The notes: generated by a model from the letters alone, not told the origin. Numbered from the stretch's first letter, positions 1-8,252 are shown. The stretch is 64,000 nt of DNA from Marinobacter azerbaijanicus (GCF_030250645.1 NZ_JASSVS010000002.1:186001-250000); one strand, 5' to 3'. A program made the numbers and translations.

Positions 1-691
1 TGCTATTGAGGTGAAAGCCGGTAGGGTTTTCGACCCGGGGAGACCAGTCACGCCAGCTTTCACCACCATCGGTGGTGCGCAGAAACATGCCGTAGGCACC
101 CACTACAAAACCGTGGTTTTCATTTTCAAACCAGACATCGAGAAGCGGGTTAACCGGACCGATCTCGAGATCGGATTCCAGATTCTCCATCGAGAAATAC
201 AGGTCATCCAGAGCCCACTCAAGATCCGCCTTTTCCTCCTCCGGCGCTTCTTCGATTTCCTGCTCAAGCTCTTCTATCTGCTCCTGCCGGCTCTCAATGG
301 CCAGCTCTGCAGCCTTGATACCGGTCAACTGGAGTTCCCAGCTCTCGCCTGCATCGTTTGAATGTAAAACGACGCCGCTATGACCCACTGCCCAGCCGTG
401 GGTGTCTGTGCCAAAGTCAACGCCCGTCAGGGTCACACGGACCGGAACTTCGCCTTGCGTCCAGGTTTCACCCTGATCATCGGAAAAAATGATATGACCA
501 CGTTCACCAGCCGCCACGATACGCTCGCCTGCGCGGTCAGCGTCGGTGAGCAGATTCTCCGGTGCAAGCATTGTGGGCCGGGAAGGGGTTTCGATGATAT
601 CTGCAAGCGCAAACACCGAGGGCGCAGACATTGCCATGGATACTCCAAGACAGGCTGCTCCCAGAGTCTTGCACATCAACCTTGTAGCCAT
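1..691 (-). CDS. YCF48-like / BNR-repeat secreted protein, 3' end outside window
   Basis: Open from an ATG at 691 through the left edge (about 230 codons seen, C-terminus missing). The N-terminus (MATRLMCKTLGAACLGVSMA...) looks like a signal peptide ending near residue 28. Beta-propeller style repeats are visible: GERGHIIFSDDQGETW, then HGWAVGHSGVVLHSNDAGESW, and HGFVVGAYGMFLRTTDGGESW, each ending in the Asp-box-like pattern D-x-G-E-S/T-W. A Glu/Gln-rich helical insertion (about residues 118-150) interrupts two blades. Such YCF48-like proteins are commonly found beside DUF1329 proteins and MMPL/RND exporters; the DUF1329 gene lies directly upstream here. The role as an accessory of an envelope export system is inference. 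Alternative: unrelated WD40/BNR lectin-like protein. Confidence 0.8.
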   Translation of the reverse strand, partial: MATRLMCKTLGAACLGVSMAMSAPSVFALADIIETPSRPTMLAPENLLTDADRAGERIVAAGERGHIIFSDDQGETWTQGEVPVRVTLTGVDFGTDTHGWAVGHSGVVLHSNDAGESWELQLTGIKAAELAIESRQEQIEELEQEIEEAPEEEKADLEWALDDLYFSMENLESDLEIGPVNPLLDVWFENENHGFVVGAYGMFLRTTDGGESWRDWSPRVENPTGFHLNS

Positions 692-759
692 TCAGATTGC
701 CTATATGTTGTATTGAACTGTGTCACTCTGATTTCGCCGGCAATACCGGCGGATACTAT

Positions 760-795
760 GAATATACCGGCGGCCTTCCGACCACCGGTATATTC
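760..795. repeat. Perfect 11-bp inverted repeat between two co-directed genes
   Basis: GAATATACCGG at 760-770 and its exact reverse complement at 785-795 flank a 14-nt loop. It sits in the 154-nt gap between the DUF1329 gene and the YCF48-like gene, both on the minus strand. No T-run follows on either strand, so it is not a standard intrinsic terminator. In mRNA it would form a stable stem, possibly stabilising the upstream DUF1329 transcript or setting relative expression (inference). Confidence 0.6.
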
Positions 796-845
796 GTCGC
801 CATCCGTCTCTGGCGAAAATCGTTTCCAACCAAAAGGCGCCGACG

Positions 846-2234
846 TTAACGCACACTCCTGCGGCGCAGTGACGCCGGCGAGAAGTAACGACGGTTGGGC
901 ACGTCGTTGGTAAACTCGCGAGTTGAAGGCTCCTCCGTATCAAGACCCAGCACGTGGTAACGACGTGCCTGCAGGTCATGGTACGCGTCCAGCACTGTCC
1001 AGACGCCCGGCAGCTCATAATAGTTCTTTGCCAGGCCCATGGTTACCCGCCACAACTCGCCGCGGCCATCATACTGGTCCAACAGGAGTGTATTCCAGCT
1101 GTCGGCGTCCACGTAGAACCTGCGCTTGCCATAGATATGGCGCTCACCTTCCTTCAAGGTGGCCTCTACAACATGCACCCTATGGAGTTCCCAACGGGTC
1201 AGATCCGGGTTTAGATGCGAAATACCCAGAATTTCCGAGTATGGCGTGCCTTTTTCACCGATACGATAGTTGTTATAGGGAACGTAAATCTCTCGCATTC
1301 CCTCGTAGTTCCAGTTGTATCGGTCCAGCGCACCGTTGAAGATATCGGTGTCATCCGCTGTTCGCAGGTTGTCCGCCGCCGCAATCGGGGAATCATACCC
1401 CAGATTGGGAGCACGGCGAACCCGCCGCTGGCCGGCATTATAGCCCCAACCGTTACGGGGATTGATAATCTGGTTCAGGGTTTCATGAATGAGGATCGCA
1501 CCACCGGCAAGACGGGGCGGCGACTGGGTGAACGACAGGTAGTAGAAGATGACGTTATCCAGATCTTCTTCGCTGCCTTCGGGGTTGTAGTAGTTGAAGA
1601 AGGCTTCCTGCTGTGACGTGACCAGGGAGTAATCCCCATCGGTCTGAACCGCCACTTCACTGGAGCGACGGGTAATGGAGACGCCACGCCAGCGGGTCAG
1701 ATGGTTCCAGATAACCTGCCAGGCCTTTTCTTCATTGTTGCCATGCAGGATCGGGAACGGGTAACCAGCAAAAGCACCGTCAATGCCCTCGCCTTTGCCA
1801 ACGATCTCAGCCTCAACGGCATTTTCTTTGGTATTTTCAGCAACCCAGTCGGGCACAGCGTGAGTGCGCCTGCTCTTATAGATCGGGATTCGGAACGTAG
1901 TCGGGTAGGTTTCCAGCATGGCACGGAGACCGTCAGTCAGGTGCTCGCTGTACTGGTCCATGTTGGATGCATTGATGGTAAACAGGACTTCATCGTCCGG
2001 AAACGGGTTGATGTGATGCTGGCCGCTGCCCTTGTAACCTTCAGGTGCTTCGGTCAGCCCCCCTGTCCAGGGAGGAATGGTACCGGCTTCATTGCCGGCC
2101 TTCACGGAACCGAATGGAGTCAGATCCTGCCCAAGGCGAGCGGCTTCACTGGCGGAAACGGCAGCGCCTACTGGCATTGCAAAGACAGAAAAAGCAAACA
2201 GACTGCCCAGAATTACGTTGTTTTTGTATTTCAT
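846..2234 (-). CDS. DUF1329 domain-containing secreted protein
   Basis: A 462-aa protein with a clear Sec signal peptide (MKYKNNVILGSLFAFSVFA, cleavage near residue 25). The body matches my memory of DUF1329 proteins of Pseudomonas-type bacteria: an N-terminal ASEAARLGQDLTPFGS segment with P-W-T-G-G nearby, and repeated Trp/Tyr-rich strands. DUF1329 proteins resemble LolA/LolB-like lipid carriers and are often encoded with DUF1302 porins, YCF48-like proteins and RND/MMPL exporters, so a periplasmic or outer-membrane role in moving hydrophobic compounds is inferred. The YCF48-like gene follows after 154 nt. A short hairpin (2257-2276) lies in its leader. Substrate unknown. Confidence 0.8.
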   Translation of the reverse strand: MKYKNNVILGSLFAFSVFAMPVGAAVSASEAARLGQDLTPFGSVKAGNEAGTIPPWTGGLTEAPEGYKGSGQHHINPFPDDEVLFTINASNMDQYSEHLTDGLRAMLETYPTTFRIPIYKSRRTHAVPDWVAENTKENAVEAEIVGKGEGIDGAFAGYPFPILHGNNEEKAWQVIWNHLTRWRGVSITRRSSEVAVQTDGDYSLVTSQQEAFFNYYNPEGSEEDLDNVIFYYLSFTQSPPRLAGGAILIHETLNQIINPRNGWGYNAGQRRVRRAPNLGYDSPIAAADNLRTADDTDIFNGALDRYNWNYEGMREIYVPYNNYRIGEKGTPYSEILGISHLNPDLTRWELHRVHVVEATLKEGERHIYGKRRFYVDADSWNTLLLDQYDGRGELWRVTMGLAKNYYELPGVWTVLDAYHDLQARRYHVLGLDTEEPSTREFTNDVPNRRYFSPASLRRRSVR

Positions 2235-2359
2235 TGTTTAACCTTAAACCTGTCTGAAAGCCCTGTGCGAGGCTTTTCTTATTGTGTTGTCATGGAATAT
2301 CGGCTCCTGACAGATTAGCCGATTGACCGACATTGTCTATCGACCGAAAGTGCGATTTT

Positions 2360-2393
2360 GTATCCGCCTGTACCTGTTGCGGCAGGCGGATAC
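2360..2393 (-). terminator. Strong hairpin downstream of pepN, no U-tract
   Basis: An 11-bp perfect inverted repeat (GTATCCGCCTG at 2360-2370, complement at 2383-2393) begins 19 nt after the pepN stop codon. On the pepN strand the stem is followed only by AAAATCGC, so intrinsic termination would be weak; it may serve as a 3' end-protecting stem or assist Rho. Confidence 0.4.
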
Positions 2394-2411
2394 AGCTCCA
2401 GCCCCTCCCGT

Positions 2412-5060
2412 CTACTGGCCGGCAAGGCTCTTGTGAACCACCTCATAGACATCCCGTGAGAGGCCTGATTTGTCCCTGATGGATTCCAGCGCCGTCTTCA
2501 TCTGCTCACCATGCACCGGCGCAAACTTGCGCCAGCGTGTCAGCGGCGACACCAGCCTTGCGGCAATTTGCGGGTTGCTGTCATCGAGCCTGCGGACCTG
2601 CTCTGCCAGAAACCGATAGCCTGCGCCGTCTTCGGCATGAAATGCCGGCAGGTTCTGGCCAGCAAACACGCCAATCACAGAGCGGATCTTGTTGGGGTTT
2701 TTCCAGTCGAAGGCAGGGTGCTCCATCAGTTCCCGGATCTTGGGCAAGCCGCCCGTGCGGCTGCTACCGGACTGCACCGCAAACCACTGCTCCACCACCT
2801 GGGGGTCTGCCTTCCAGCGCTCATAGAAGGCGCCCAGTGCCTCATCACGCGCCTGCTCATAGCCGGAGTTCACCAGTGCCCTCAGCGCACCCATGCGGTC
2901 CGTCATGTTGTCTGCCCTTTCAAACTGGCTTACCGCCAGGGACCGGCCTTCCTCATCGTCGATATGAAGCAGCCAGGCAAGCGCAGTATTTCGCAGACTC
3001 CTGCGGGCAACGGATTCTGGCGTCACCTCATAGCGCCCCTCAACAGTGTTGCGCCGGTAACAGGCAAGCAGATCATCCCGCAGGGCGGCGGCAAGATGCT
3101 TGAGCACGCGTTCACGGGCCTGGTGAATGGCAGGCACATTGGGTTTCTCTGCCAATTCGATCAGGTAGGCTTCGGAAGGCAGCTGGAGCATCTTGGCAAC
3201 CAGCGCCTGATCCAGAGAAACATCCGACAGCAACCCCCGGTAGGCGTCCGTCAGCCCCCCATCAATCGCTTCATTGCCGGTATCACCCACCAGCTCGCTG
3301 ATCACATCAACCGCCAGTCTCTGCCCGGCGTCCCAACGATTGAAACCGTCGGGATCGTGACTCATCAGGAACATCAACTGTTCACGGGTCCATGGATAAT
3401 AGACCCGGACTGGCGCCGAGAAATCTCTCAACAGCGACGGGACCGGCCGCTCCGCCAGGTCATGAAACTCAAACGTATGGCTGGCTTCGGTCAACTCCAG
3501 AATCCGGTCTGTCGGGGCATCCGTTTCACCGGCGCTCAGCTTCAGTGGCAGGGATTCACCACCTGCCCCCAGGAGTCCGACAGCAAACGGAATGTGCTGC
3601 GGTTTCTTGTTGGTCTGGCCCGGGGTGTCCGGAATGACCTGTTCAATGGTCAGACGATAGATCCCGGCGCCCTGGTCAAACTCATCCCGCACAGTCAGCT
3701 CTGGCGTACCTGCCTGCTCGTACCAGAGACGGAACTGGGACAGGTCGCGGCCACTGGCATCTTCCATGGCCCGGACAAAATCATCGGTGGTTACCGCCTG
3801 GCCGTCATGGCGCTCAAAGTACAGATCGCTGCCCTTGCGGAACATGTCCGCGCCGAGCAGCGTGTGGATCATCCGGACCACTTCGCACCCCTTTTCGTAG
3901 ATCGTCAGGGTATAGAAGTTGGTGATCTCCATGTACGACTCAGGGCGCACCGGATGGGCCATGGGACCGGAATCTTCTGCGAACTGGGCAGTGCGCAGCA
4001 TGGTGGCGTCCTCAATACGCTTGACCGTGGGCGAGCCCATATCAGCAGAAAACTGGGAATCACGGAAGACGGTAAAGCCTTCCTTCAGGCTGAGCTGGAA
4101 CCAGTCGCGACAGGTAACACGGTTGCCGGACCAGTTGTGGAAATACTCATGGGCAACGATGGACTCGATGCGCTGGAACGCCTGATCCGTTGCCGTTTCC
4201 TGACTGGCCAGCACGCAGGAGGAGTTGAAAATATTCAGCCCTTTGTTCTCCATGGCACCCATGTTGAAGTCATCCACCGCCACGATCATGAAGATATCGA
4301 GATCGTATTCACGCCCGTAAACTTCTTCATCCCAGCGCATGGCGCGCTTCAGAGAATCCATGGCGTGGGCGCACTTTTCCACATTGCGGGGCTCCACGTA
4401 CATGCGCAGGTCGATCTCGCGACCGGACATGGTTTCAAAGCTGTCGCGCTGCTCCACCAGATCCCCTGCCACCAGGGCAAACAGGTAGGAGGGTTTCGGG
4501 AATGGGTCTTCCCAGGTCACGAAGTGCCGGCCACCGTCCAGCTCCCCCTTTTCAACATCGTTGCCGTTGGACAGCAGGATGGGGAAGCTCGCCTTGTCCG
4601 CTTCAATGCGGGTGCGGAAACGAGCCATCACGTCGGGGCGATCAGGGAAGTAGGTAATGCAGCGGAAACCTTCAGCTTCACACTGGGTGCAGAACATGCC
4701 GGACGATTTATAGAGGCCCTCCAGGCGGGTGTTGTTCTGTGGTTCGATCCAGGTCACCACGCCCAGTTCGAATTGATCCGGCACGTCATGGACGACCAGC
4801 CTGTCTGTGCGGTCCTCGTAGGCATCTTTTGCCAACTCGCTTCCATCGAGACTCACTGATTCCAGTGTGGTCAGGCTATCACCATCAAGCTCAAGACTCG
4901 TGTCACTACCGTCACTGTCAGGATTGCGGCGCATGGACAGCAGGCTGTAGACCCGCGCCCCGTCCTCAAACAGCTCGAAACGCAGATCCACGTGGTCCAC
5001 CAGAAAGGCGGGTACGCGATAATCTTTCAGGTAAATGGTTTGTGGCTGGCTGGTACGCAT
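2412..5060 (-). CDS. pepN: Aminopeptidase N (M1 family zinc metalloprotease)
   Basis: 882 aa, the usual length of bacterial PepN (E. coli about 870). It removes N-terminal residues from peptides in the cytosol. The substrate-binding GAMEN motif lies at residues 268-272, the zinc motif HEYFH at 304-308, and the third ligand Glu at 327 in LKEGFT, all with the spacing known for M1 enzymes. The N-terminus (MRTSQPQTIYLKDY) agrees with the family. It follows the DUF2797 gene by 30 nt in the same direction, so it probably ends the yeaC-DUF2797-pepN operon, which begins next to a Fur box. Nothing appears truncated. Confidence 0.97.
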   Translation of the reverse strand: MRTSQPQTIYLKDYRVPAFLVDHVDLRFELFEDGARVYSLLSMRRNPDSDGSDTSLELDGDSLTTLESVSLDGSELAKDAYEDRTDRLVVHDVPDQFELGVVTWIEPQNNTRLEGLYKSSGMFCTQCEAEGFRCITYFPDRPDVMARFRTRIEADKASFPILLSNGNDVEKGELDGGRHFVTWEDPFPKPSYLFALVAGDLVEQRDSFETMSGREIDLRMYVEPRNVEKCAHAMDSLKRAMRWDEEVYGREYDLDIFMIVAVDDFNMGAMENKGLNIFNSSCVLASQETATDQAFQRIESIVAHEYFHNWSGNRVTCRDWFQLSLKEGFTVFRDSQFSADMGSPTVKRIEDATMLRTAQFAEDSGPMAHPVRPESYMEITNFYTLTIYEKGCEVVRMIHTLLGADMFRKGSDLYFERHDGQAVTTDDFVRAMEDASGRDLSQFRLWYEQAGTPELTVRDEFDQGAGIYRLTIEQVIPDTPGQTNKKPQHIPFAVGLLGAGGESLPLKLSAGETDAPTDRILELTEASHTFEFHDLAERPVPSLLRDFSAPVRVYYPWTREQLMFLMSHDPDGFNRWDAGQRLAVDVISELVGDTGNEAIDGGLTDAYRGLLSDVSLDQALVAKMLQLPSEAYLIELAEKPNVPAIHQARERVLKHLAAALRDDLLACYRRNTVEGRYEVTPESVARRSLRNTALAWLLHIDDEEGRSLAVSQFERADNMTDRMGALRALVNSGYEQARDEALGAFYERWKADPQVVEQWFAVQSGSSRTGGLPKIRELMEHPAFDWKNPNKIRSVIGVFAGQNLPAFHAEDGAGYRFLAEQVRRLDDSNPQIAARLVSPLTRWRKFAPVHGEQMKTALESIRDKSGLSRDVYEVVHKSLAGQ

Positions 5061-5090
5061 TCGTGATCTCCAGAAATAGTTGAGCCTGGT

Positions 5091-5933
5091 TCAGGTGTTT
5101 GGAAAGACCCGGAAGCGGACTTCGTAACCGGTGTACTTGCGGATGTTGATCACGCCCGTGTCCAGAATGAGATACTGACCCTTGATCCCCTGGAGCACGC
5201 CTTCTGCTGAAGGTGATTTGTCCAGATTATGGGTTTTTATCGTCCGGGGCCACACCTGCACCGGATAACTCAGTTCAAGGGCCTGCTCCTCGACAGCAGT
5301 AATGGCGCTCTCACCGTGGGCAGCCCGCAGCTCGGACAGGTCGTCGGCAATCAGATCAAGCATGCGACTGCGCTCCGCAACCAGATCCAGCTCAGGAATG
5401 TCCCCCTTCAGCATCGCCCGCCAATTGGTCCGGTCGGCAACGTGCTTTTTGCAGGCAACTTCCACGAAACCCGCGAGTTGACGGGTGGTGACCCTCACCA
5501 TCGGAATGGCATCGACAGCGCCCTGGTCAATCCAGCGCGTGGGGACCTGAGAGCCACGGGTGATGCCGACTTTCAGGCCGGAAGAGTTTGCCAGATAGAC
5601 CACGTGCTCGATCATACAATGGGATTCCCCCCACTCCGGCTCGCGGCAGGTACCTTCATGGTAATGGCACTTCTCCGGGCTCATGATGCAACTGTCGCAG
5701 GCAGCGAGTTTGCGAAAACAGGGGTAACAGTAACCCTGGCTGAAACTCTTGTTGGTCTTCCTGTCGCAATTGATGCAACGAATCACGCCATCAAAATCAA
5801 GCTGCAACGGGTAACCAATCATCTCGTTCAGGGGAACCCGTGTGTCCCCTACCCGGATCGTATAACTGACCGGACTGCCCGGTTCTGCCGGCATCTTGCG
5901 CAACCGGCCAGTTATATCAACCAGTGCGGTCAA
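5091..5933 (-). CDS. DUF2797 family Cys-rich protein, TTG start
   Basis: 280 aa. Its middle is Cys-rich: a CINCD motif followed by CYPC, then CDSC, C-H-Y-H and a further C, suggesting one or two zinc sites in residues 50-110; a VVYLANSSGLKVGITR segment follows. This pattern is typical of DUF2797 proteins, whose function is not known. The start is taken as TTG at 5933: it overlaps the yeaC stop as TTGA and is preceded by GAGGTG six nt upstream, so it should be translationally coupled to yeaC. The next in-frame ATG is 13 codons later and lacks such a site. pepN follows after 30 nt. Confidence 0.8.
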   Translation of the reverse strand: MTALVDITGRLRKMPAEPGSPVSYTIRVGDTRVPLNEMIGYPLQLDFDGVIRCINCDRKTNKSFSQGYCYPCFRKLAACDSCIMSPEKCHYHEGTCREPEWGESHCMIEHVVYLANSSGLKVGITRGSQVPTRWIDQGAVDAIPMVRVTTRQLAGFVEVACKKHVADRTNWRAMLKGDIPELDLVAERSRMLDLIADDLSELRAAHGESAITAVEEQALELSYPVQVWPRTIKTHNLDKSPSAEGVLQGIKGQYLILDTGVINIRKYTGYEVRFRVFPNT

Positions 5934-6229
5934 GACTTCACCTCAAAGTACTGGTCAGAGTTCGCCTGTCCGTTTGCCGCGCTCCCCGACGTACGGGCCA
6001 CGCTGGGATCACATGCAGTCCCGGCTTTTTTACCGCGGTCGAGATAGCCCACTCGTTCTTCCATGGGGATCTGGTGGTGGTCTTCGTAGTAAATGACCGC
6101 CTCCATGCAGATTGAACGCTGCTCATCGCTCAGTTTGCGGCCATCCGGCCATTTACCCAGTTCCAGGGCACGTTTGAGGTTCTGGTAAACCGCTGGATCC
6201 AGCCGCCTGATCAGCTCTTCGTAAGTCAT
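5930..6229 (-). CDS. YeaC-like DUF1315 protein
   Basis: 99 aa from the ATG at 6229 (MTYEELIRRLDPAVYQNL), which has a GGAG Shine-Dalgarno six nt upstream; an upstream in-frame ATG at 6271 adds 14 residues but has no such site. The sequence matches the DUF1315/YeaC family (core KRALELGKWPDGR, then EAVIYYEDHHQI), small cytosolic proteins of unknown role. Its TGA overlaps the TTG start of the DUF2797 gene. A consensus Fur box centred 57 nt upstream (6277-6295) would place this operon under iron control. Product function is unknown; family assignment is firm. Confidence 0.85.
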   Translation of the reverse strand: MTYEELIRRLDPAVYQNLKRALELGKWPDGRKLSDEQRSICMEAVIYYEDHHQIPMEERVGYLDRGKKAGTACDPSVARTSGSAANGQANSDQYFEVKS

Positions 6230-6261
6230 TTCATTCTCCAGCAAAAAATTGAGCAAACCCG

Positions 6262-6291
6262 TTGACAACATTAAACGATAATGATTATCAT
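6262..6291 (+). promoter_or_regulatory. Sigma-70 promoter facing right, overlapped by Fur box
   Basis: A perfect -35 hexamer TTGACA (6262-6267) and a -10 TATCAT (6286-6291, 5 of 6) are separated by 18 nt. The predicted start is near 6298. The Fur box covers the -10, the position from which Fur-iron normally represses. The only thing downstream on this strand before the terminator at 6360 is the small RNA candidate. Confidence 0.65.
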
Positions 6292-6295
6292 TATC
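6277..6295. promoter_or_regulatory. Fur box, exact 19-bp consensus
   Basis: The minus strand reads GATAATGATAATCATTATC, identical at all 19 positions to the classical Fur operator; the plus strand differs only at the central base. It lies 48 nt upstream of the yeaC start and on the -10 of the rightward promoter, so it can repress both directions when iron is replete. Function is inferred from known Fur operators. Confidence 0.9.
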
Positions 6296-6297
6296 TC

Positions 6298-6386
6298 ACC
6301 AAATGACGAAGGTCGTGTTCATTTGGTCTCTCTCATCAGGAGCTAAACGCTCTTTTCATGCCCCGCGGTTTCGCGGGGCTTTTTTT
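6298..6386 (+). ncRNA. Candidate Fur-repressed small RNA (RyhB/PrrF-like architecture)
   Basis: About 89 nt from the predicted start to the end of the T-run. It begins with a hairpin (ACCAAATGA at 6298-6306 pairing with TCATTTGGT at 6319-6327), then has a mostly unpaired CU-rich stretch (6328-6359, including CTCTCTCATCAGG), and ends in a GC-rich intrinsic terminator with seven Ts, which suits Hfq binding. The promoter carries a consensus Fur box. No protein gene lies on this strand. The layout is that of iron-starvation RNAs such as RyhB and PrrF, but I cannot assign it to either by sequence. Its 3' part is antisense to the last codons of the rhomboid gene. Start site and length are predictions. 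Confidence 0.65.
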
Positions 6387-7231
6387 GGTACCGGCAAAAC
6401 CGCTGCCAGGGCCAGCCCTGCCACAAAGCCGCCCAGATGAGCTTCGTTCGCCATTCGTCCCAGCCCCACCATTTCCGTGAAAGGTGTAAAACCGATCACC
6501 ATCCAGGCCACCGCAAAGGTGATCAGTGCAGGGGGAAACTGGAACCGGGGCATCCGTCGCTGGCTGAGCCAGCAATAACCGAGAATCCCATATACAACAC
6601 CGGACAATCCGCCAAACAGCGGCCCTGTCACGATGTACTGCAACCCGTTGGACAGCAGGCTGGTCACCACGAACAACACCATTAGTCGGGCACGACCATC
6701 GAACCACTCGATCTGACTGCCGAGGAACCAGAGCATCACCGAATTGAAAATGATATGGGTCCAGCTGAAATGGAGAAAGTCCGGGGTAAGCAGGCGCCAG
6801 ACCTGCCCGCTTGCAAGAGTGGAAGACAGCGCCTGAACGCGCTCCGCCATGGTGCCGACATCGTAAAAACGGGGGTCAACAAACATCAGCAGCGCTGACA
6901 GCTGATTTTTCCCCATCGCGGTTACCCAGGCCATCAACACGGCAAGGACAATCACCCCGAGCACCAGTGGTGCATGACTCGGCGACGGCTGCCAGCGACC
7001 ACCGACAAATACAGGTGACCGTGCTGTCGTATTGACCGCCTGCTGAATCTCCGGTTCCCTCAGAAAGCGCTCAAGGGCATCAAGAACCGGTTCGGTGTGT
7101 TCCGGATTTTCCAGCCAGAGAACCTGATATCCGTCCTCCTCTGTTATACGGTGCTCCACCCCCTGCTCTTTAAGCCAGCGGCTGAAGCCTGCCAGGTTGA
7201 TCGTCGTGTCGATCTGTTTGATTCGATACAC
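6356..7231 (-). CDS. Rhomboid family intramembrane serine protease (GlpG-like)
   Basis: 291 aa. Residues 1-65 resemble the cytosolic N-terminal domain of GlpG; about six membrane segments follow from residue 88. Catalytic features are present: GGLSGVVYG with Ser210, the paired His265 in NEAHLGG, and oxyanion-side residues HIIFN (159-163). It cleaves transmembrane helices of membrane proteins; natural substrates unknown. Its start lies 3 nt after the metallophosphatase stop, so it belongs to the nadK-metallophosphatase-rhomboid operon. The final codons overlap, in antisense, the terminator of the iron-regulated RNA candidate. Confidence 0.92.
   Translation of the reverse strand: MYRIKQIDTTINLAGFSRWLKEQGVEHRITEEDGYQVLWLENPEHTEPVLDALERFLREPEIQQAVNTTARSPVFVGGRWQPSPSHAPLVLGVIVLAVLMAWVTAMGKNQLSALLMFVDPRFYDVGTMAERVQALSSTLASGQVWRLLTPDFLHFSWTHIIFNSVMLWFLGSQIEWFDGRARLMVLFVVTSLLSNGLQYIVTGPLFGGLSGVVYGILGYCWLSQRRMPRFQFPPALITFAVAWMVIGFTPFTEMVGLGRMANEAHLGGFVAGLALAAVLPVPKKAPRNRGA
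6360..6386 (+). terminator. Rho-independent terminator of the small RNA candidate
   Basis: GCCCCGCG (6360-6367) pairs perfectly with CGCGGGGC (6372-6379) around a GTTT loop, followed by seven Ts (6380-6386). The T-run exists only on the plus strand, so it does not end rhomboid transcription; the rhomboid stop codon (6356-6358) lies just past it and its last codons (encoding A-P-R-N-R-G-A) are inside the stem. Confidence 0.9.
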
Positions 7232-7234
7232 AGG

Positions 7235-8248
7235 CTACCTCGCCACACTGTCTTCGCTGGTGGGGTATTCTGCCTGCTCGGGCCGCTCCACATCCACCCA
7301 GACAAACTTGTCGCGGGACAGGGTGCGCTCGCCATCCAGGCGATAGGCTACCAGCTTGCCGTACTTGACCGCGCTGAAGTCAATGCAGGCAACATTGTGC
7401 TTGAGCGGCGCCGGCTCCCCCTCCATCCAGTAATGGCCAACAAACACCGGTGGCGCCGAGGCCGGATAGCTGATCAGTTGGCTGCGTTCCTCATCCGTCA
7501 GCTCGCGACGGGCGACATCTTCCGGCAACGGGTCTGGCTGAAACACAACATCCGCATAGGTTTTCGGATTATCTGCCCAGAACTTTGTCCGGAAAAACTC
7601 CCGGACATAACCATCCTTGCCAGTAATCTTCACTCCGGGCGGCAACCGCAGATCCGTACCTCGCAAGAGGGTATCCATTACCTGGCCGGCAAAAGACTCG
7701 ATCGCCGCAGAGGCATGGAGAAAATCGTCATCAATACAGGCCCCACCCTGACTTTCCTTGAATTTATTGATCAGCTCACCGTCCCAGCAGGCATGAACCG
7801 CACGGAAGTCCGGCTCATCAATAAACAGCGGGATGGTGTAAAACCATTCCAGAAACTCGTTCCACTCATGGGGATAATGCTCGAACTGCTCAAGCGTTTC
7901 ACGGATAAGCCTGTCGTGGCGGGCATTGTGCTCACGCAGAAATTTTTTGCCACTGCCTGGCCGTGCCCGGGTGCAGTAACCGAGGGCATTGTACTCATGG
8001 TTACCCATGACAATGCGGGCAGAGCCATGCTCAACCATGTCCCGCACCAGATGCAGGGCTTCCCGGATACGGGGCCCCCGGTCAATGATGTCGCCGATAA
8101 AAATGGCCTGCCGCCGCGGGTGCTCGTACACACCGTTTACCTTGCGGTAGCCCATCTGCTCCAGAAGCCGCACCAGAGTATGGGCGCACCCATGGATGTC
8201 GCCGATAATGTCGTAGCCGCGGCTCGCGGATCTTGCCTGTAATGCCAT
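7235..8248 (-). CDS. Metallophosphatase (ApaH/PrpE-like serine/threonine phosphatase fold)
   Basis: 337 aa from the ATG at 8248, which follows the nadK stop by 4 nt. The calcineurin-like signature is complete: GDIHG near residue 17, GDIIDRGPR near 55, GNHEY near 90, and two later His motifs (HACWDG and GHYWMEG). This family hydrolyses phosphate esters or dinucleoside tetraphosphates with two metal ions. Being longer than ApaH and embedded next to nadK, it may act on nucleotides, but the substrate is not shown by the sequence. A longer ORF reading upstream into nadK is unlikely. Confidence 0.85.
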   Translation of the reverse strand: MALQARSASRGYDIIGDIHGCAHTLVRLLEQMGYRKVNGVYEHPRRQAIFIGDIIDRGPRIREALHLVRDMVEHGSARIVMGNHEYNALGYCTRARPGSGKKFLREHNARHDRLIRETLEQFEHYPHEWNEFLEWFYTIPLFIDEPDFRAVHACWDGELINKFKESQGGACIDDDFLHASAAIESFAGQVMDTLLRGTDLRLPPGVKITGKDGYVREFFRTKFWADNPKTYADVVFQPDPLPEDVARRELTDEERSQLISYPASAPPVFVGHYWMEGEPAPLKHNVACIDFSAVKYGKLVAYRLDGERTLSRDKFVWVDVERPEQAEYPTSEDSVAR

Positions 8249-8252
8249 GTTG

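Noticed and set aside
2257..2280. Hairpin AAAGCC...GGCTTT with TTCTT on the plus strand
   Set aside because: No plus-strand transcript to end; on the minus strand it has no T-run. Not enough to call a riboswitch or attenuator for DUF1329.
2511..4859. A 782-codon open frame on the plus strand across pepN
   Set aside because: Antisense shadow; the minus strand encodes a full aminopeptidase with catalytic motifs.
6303..6430. A small plus-strand ORF starting inside the small RNA candidate
   Set aside because: No Shine-Dalgarno, and it runs through the terminator into antisense of the rhomboid gene. The structure fits an RNA better.
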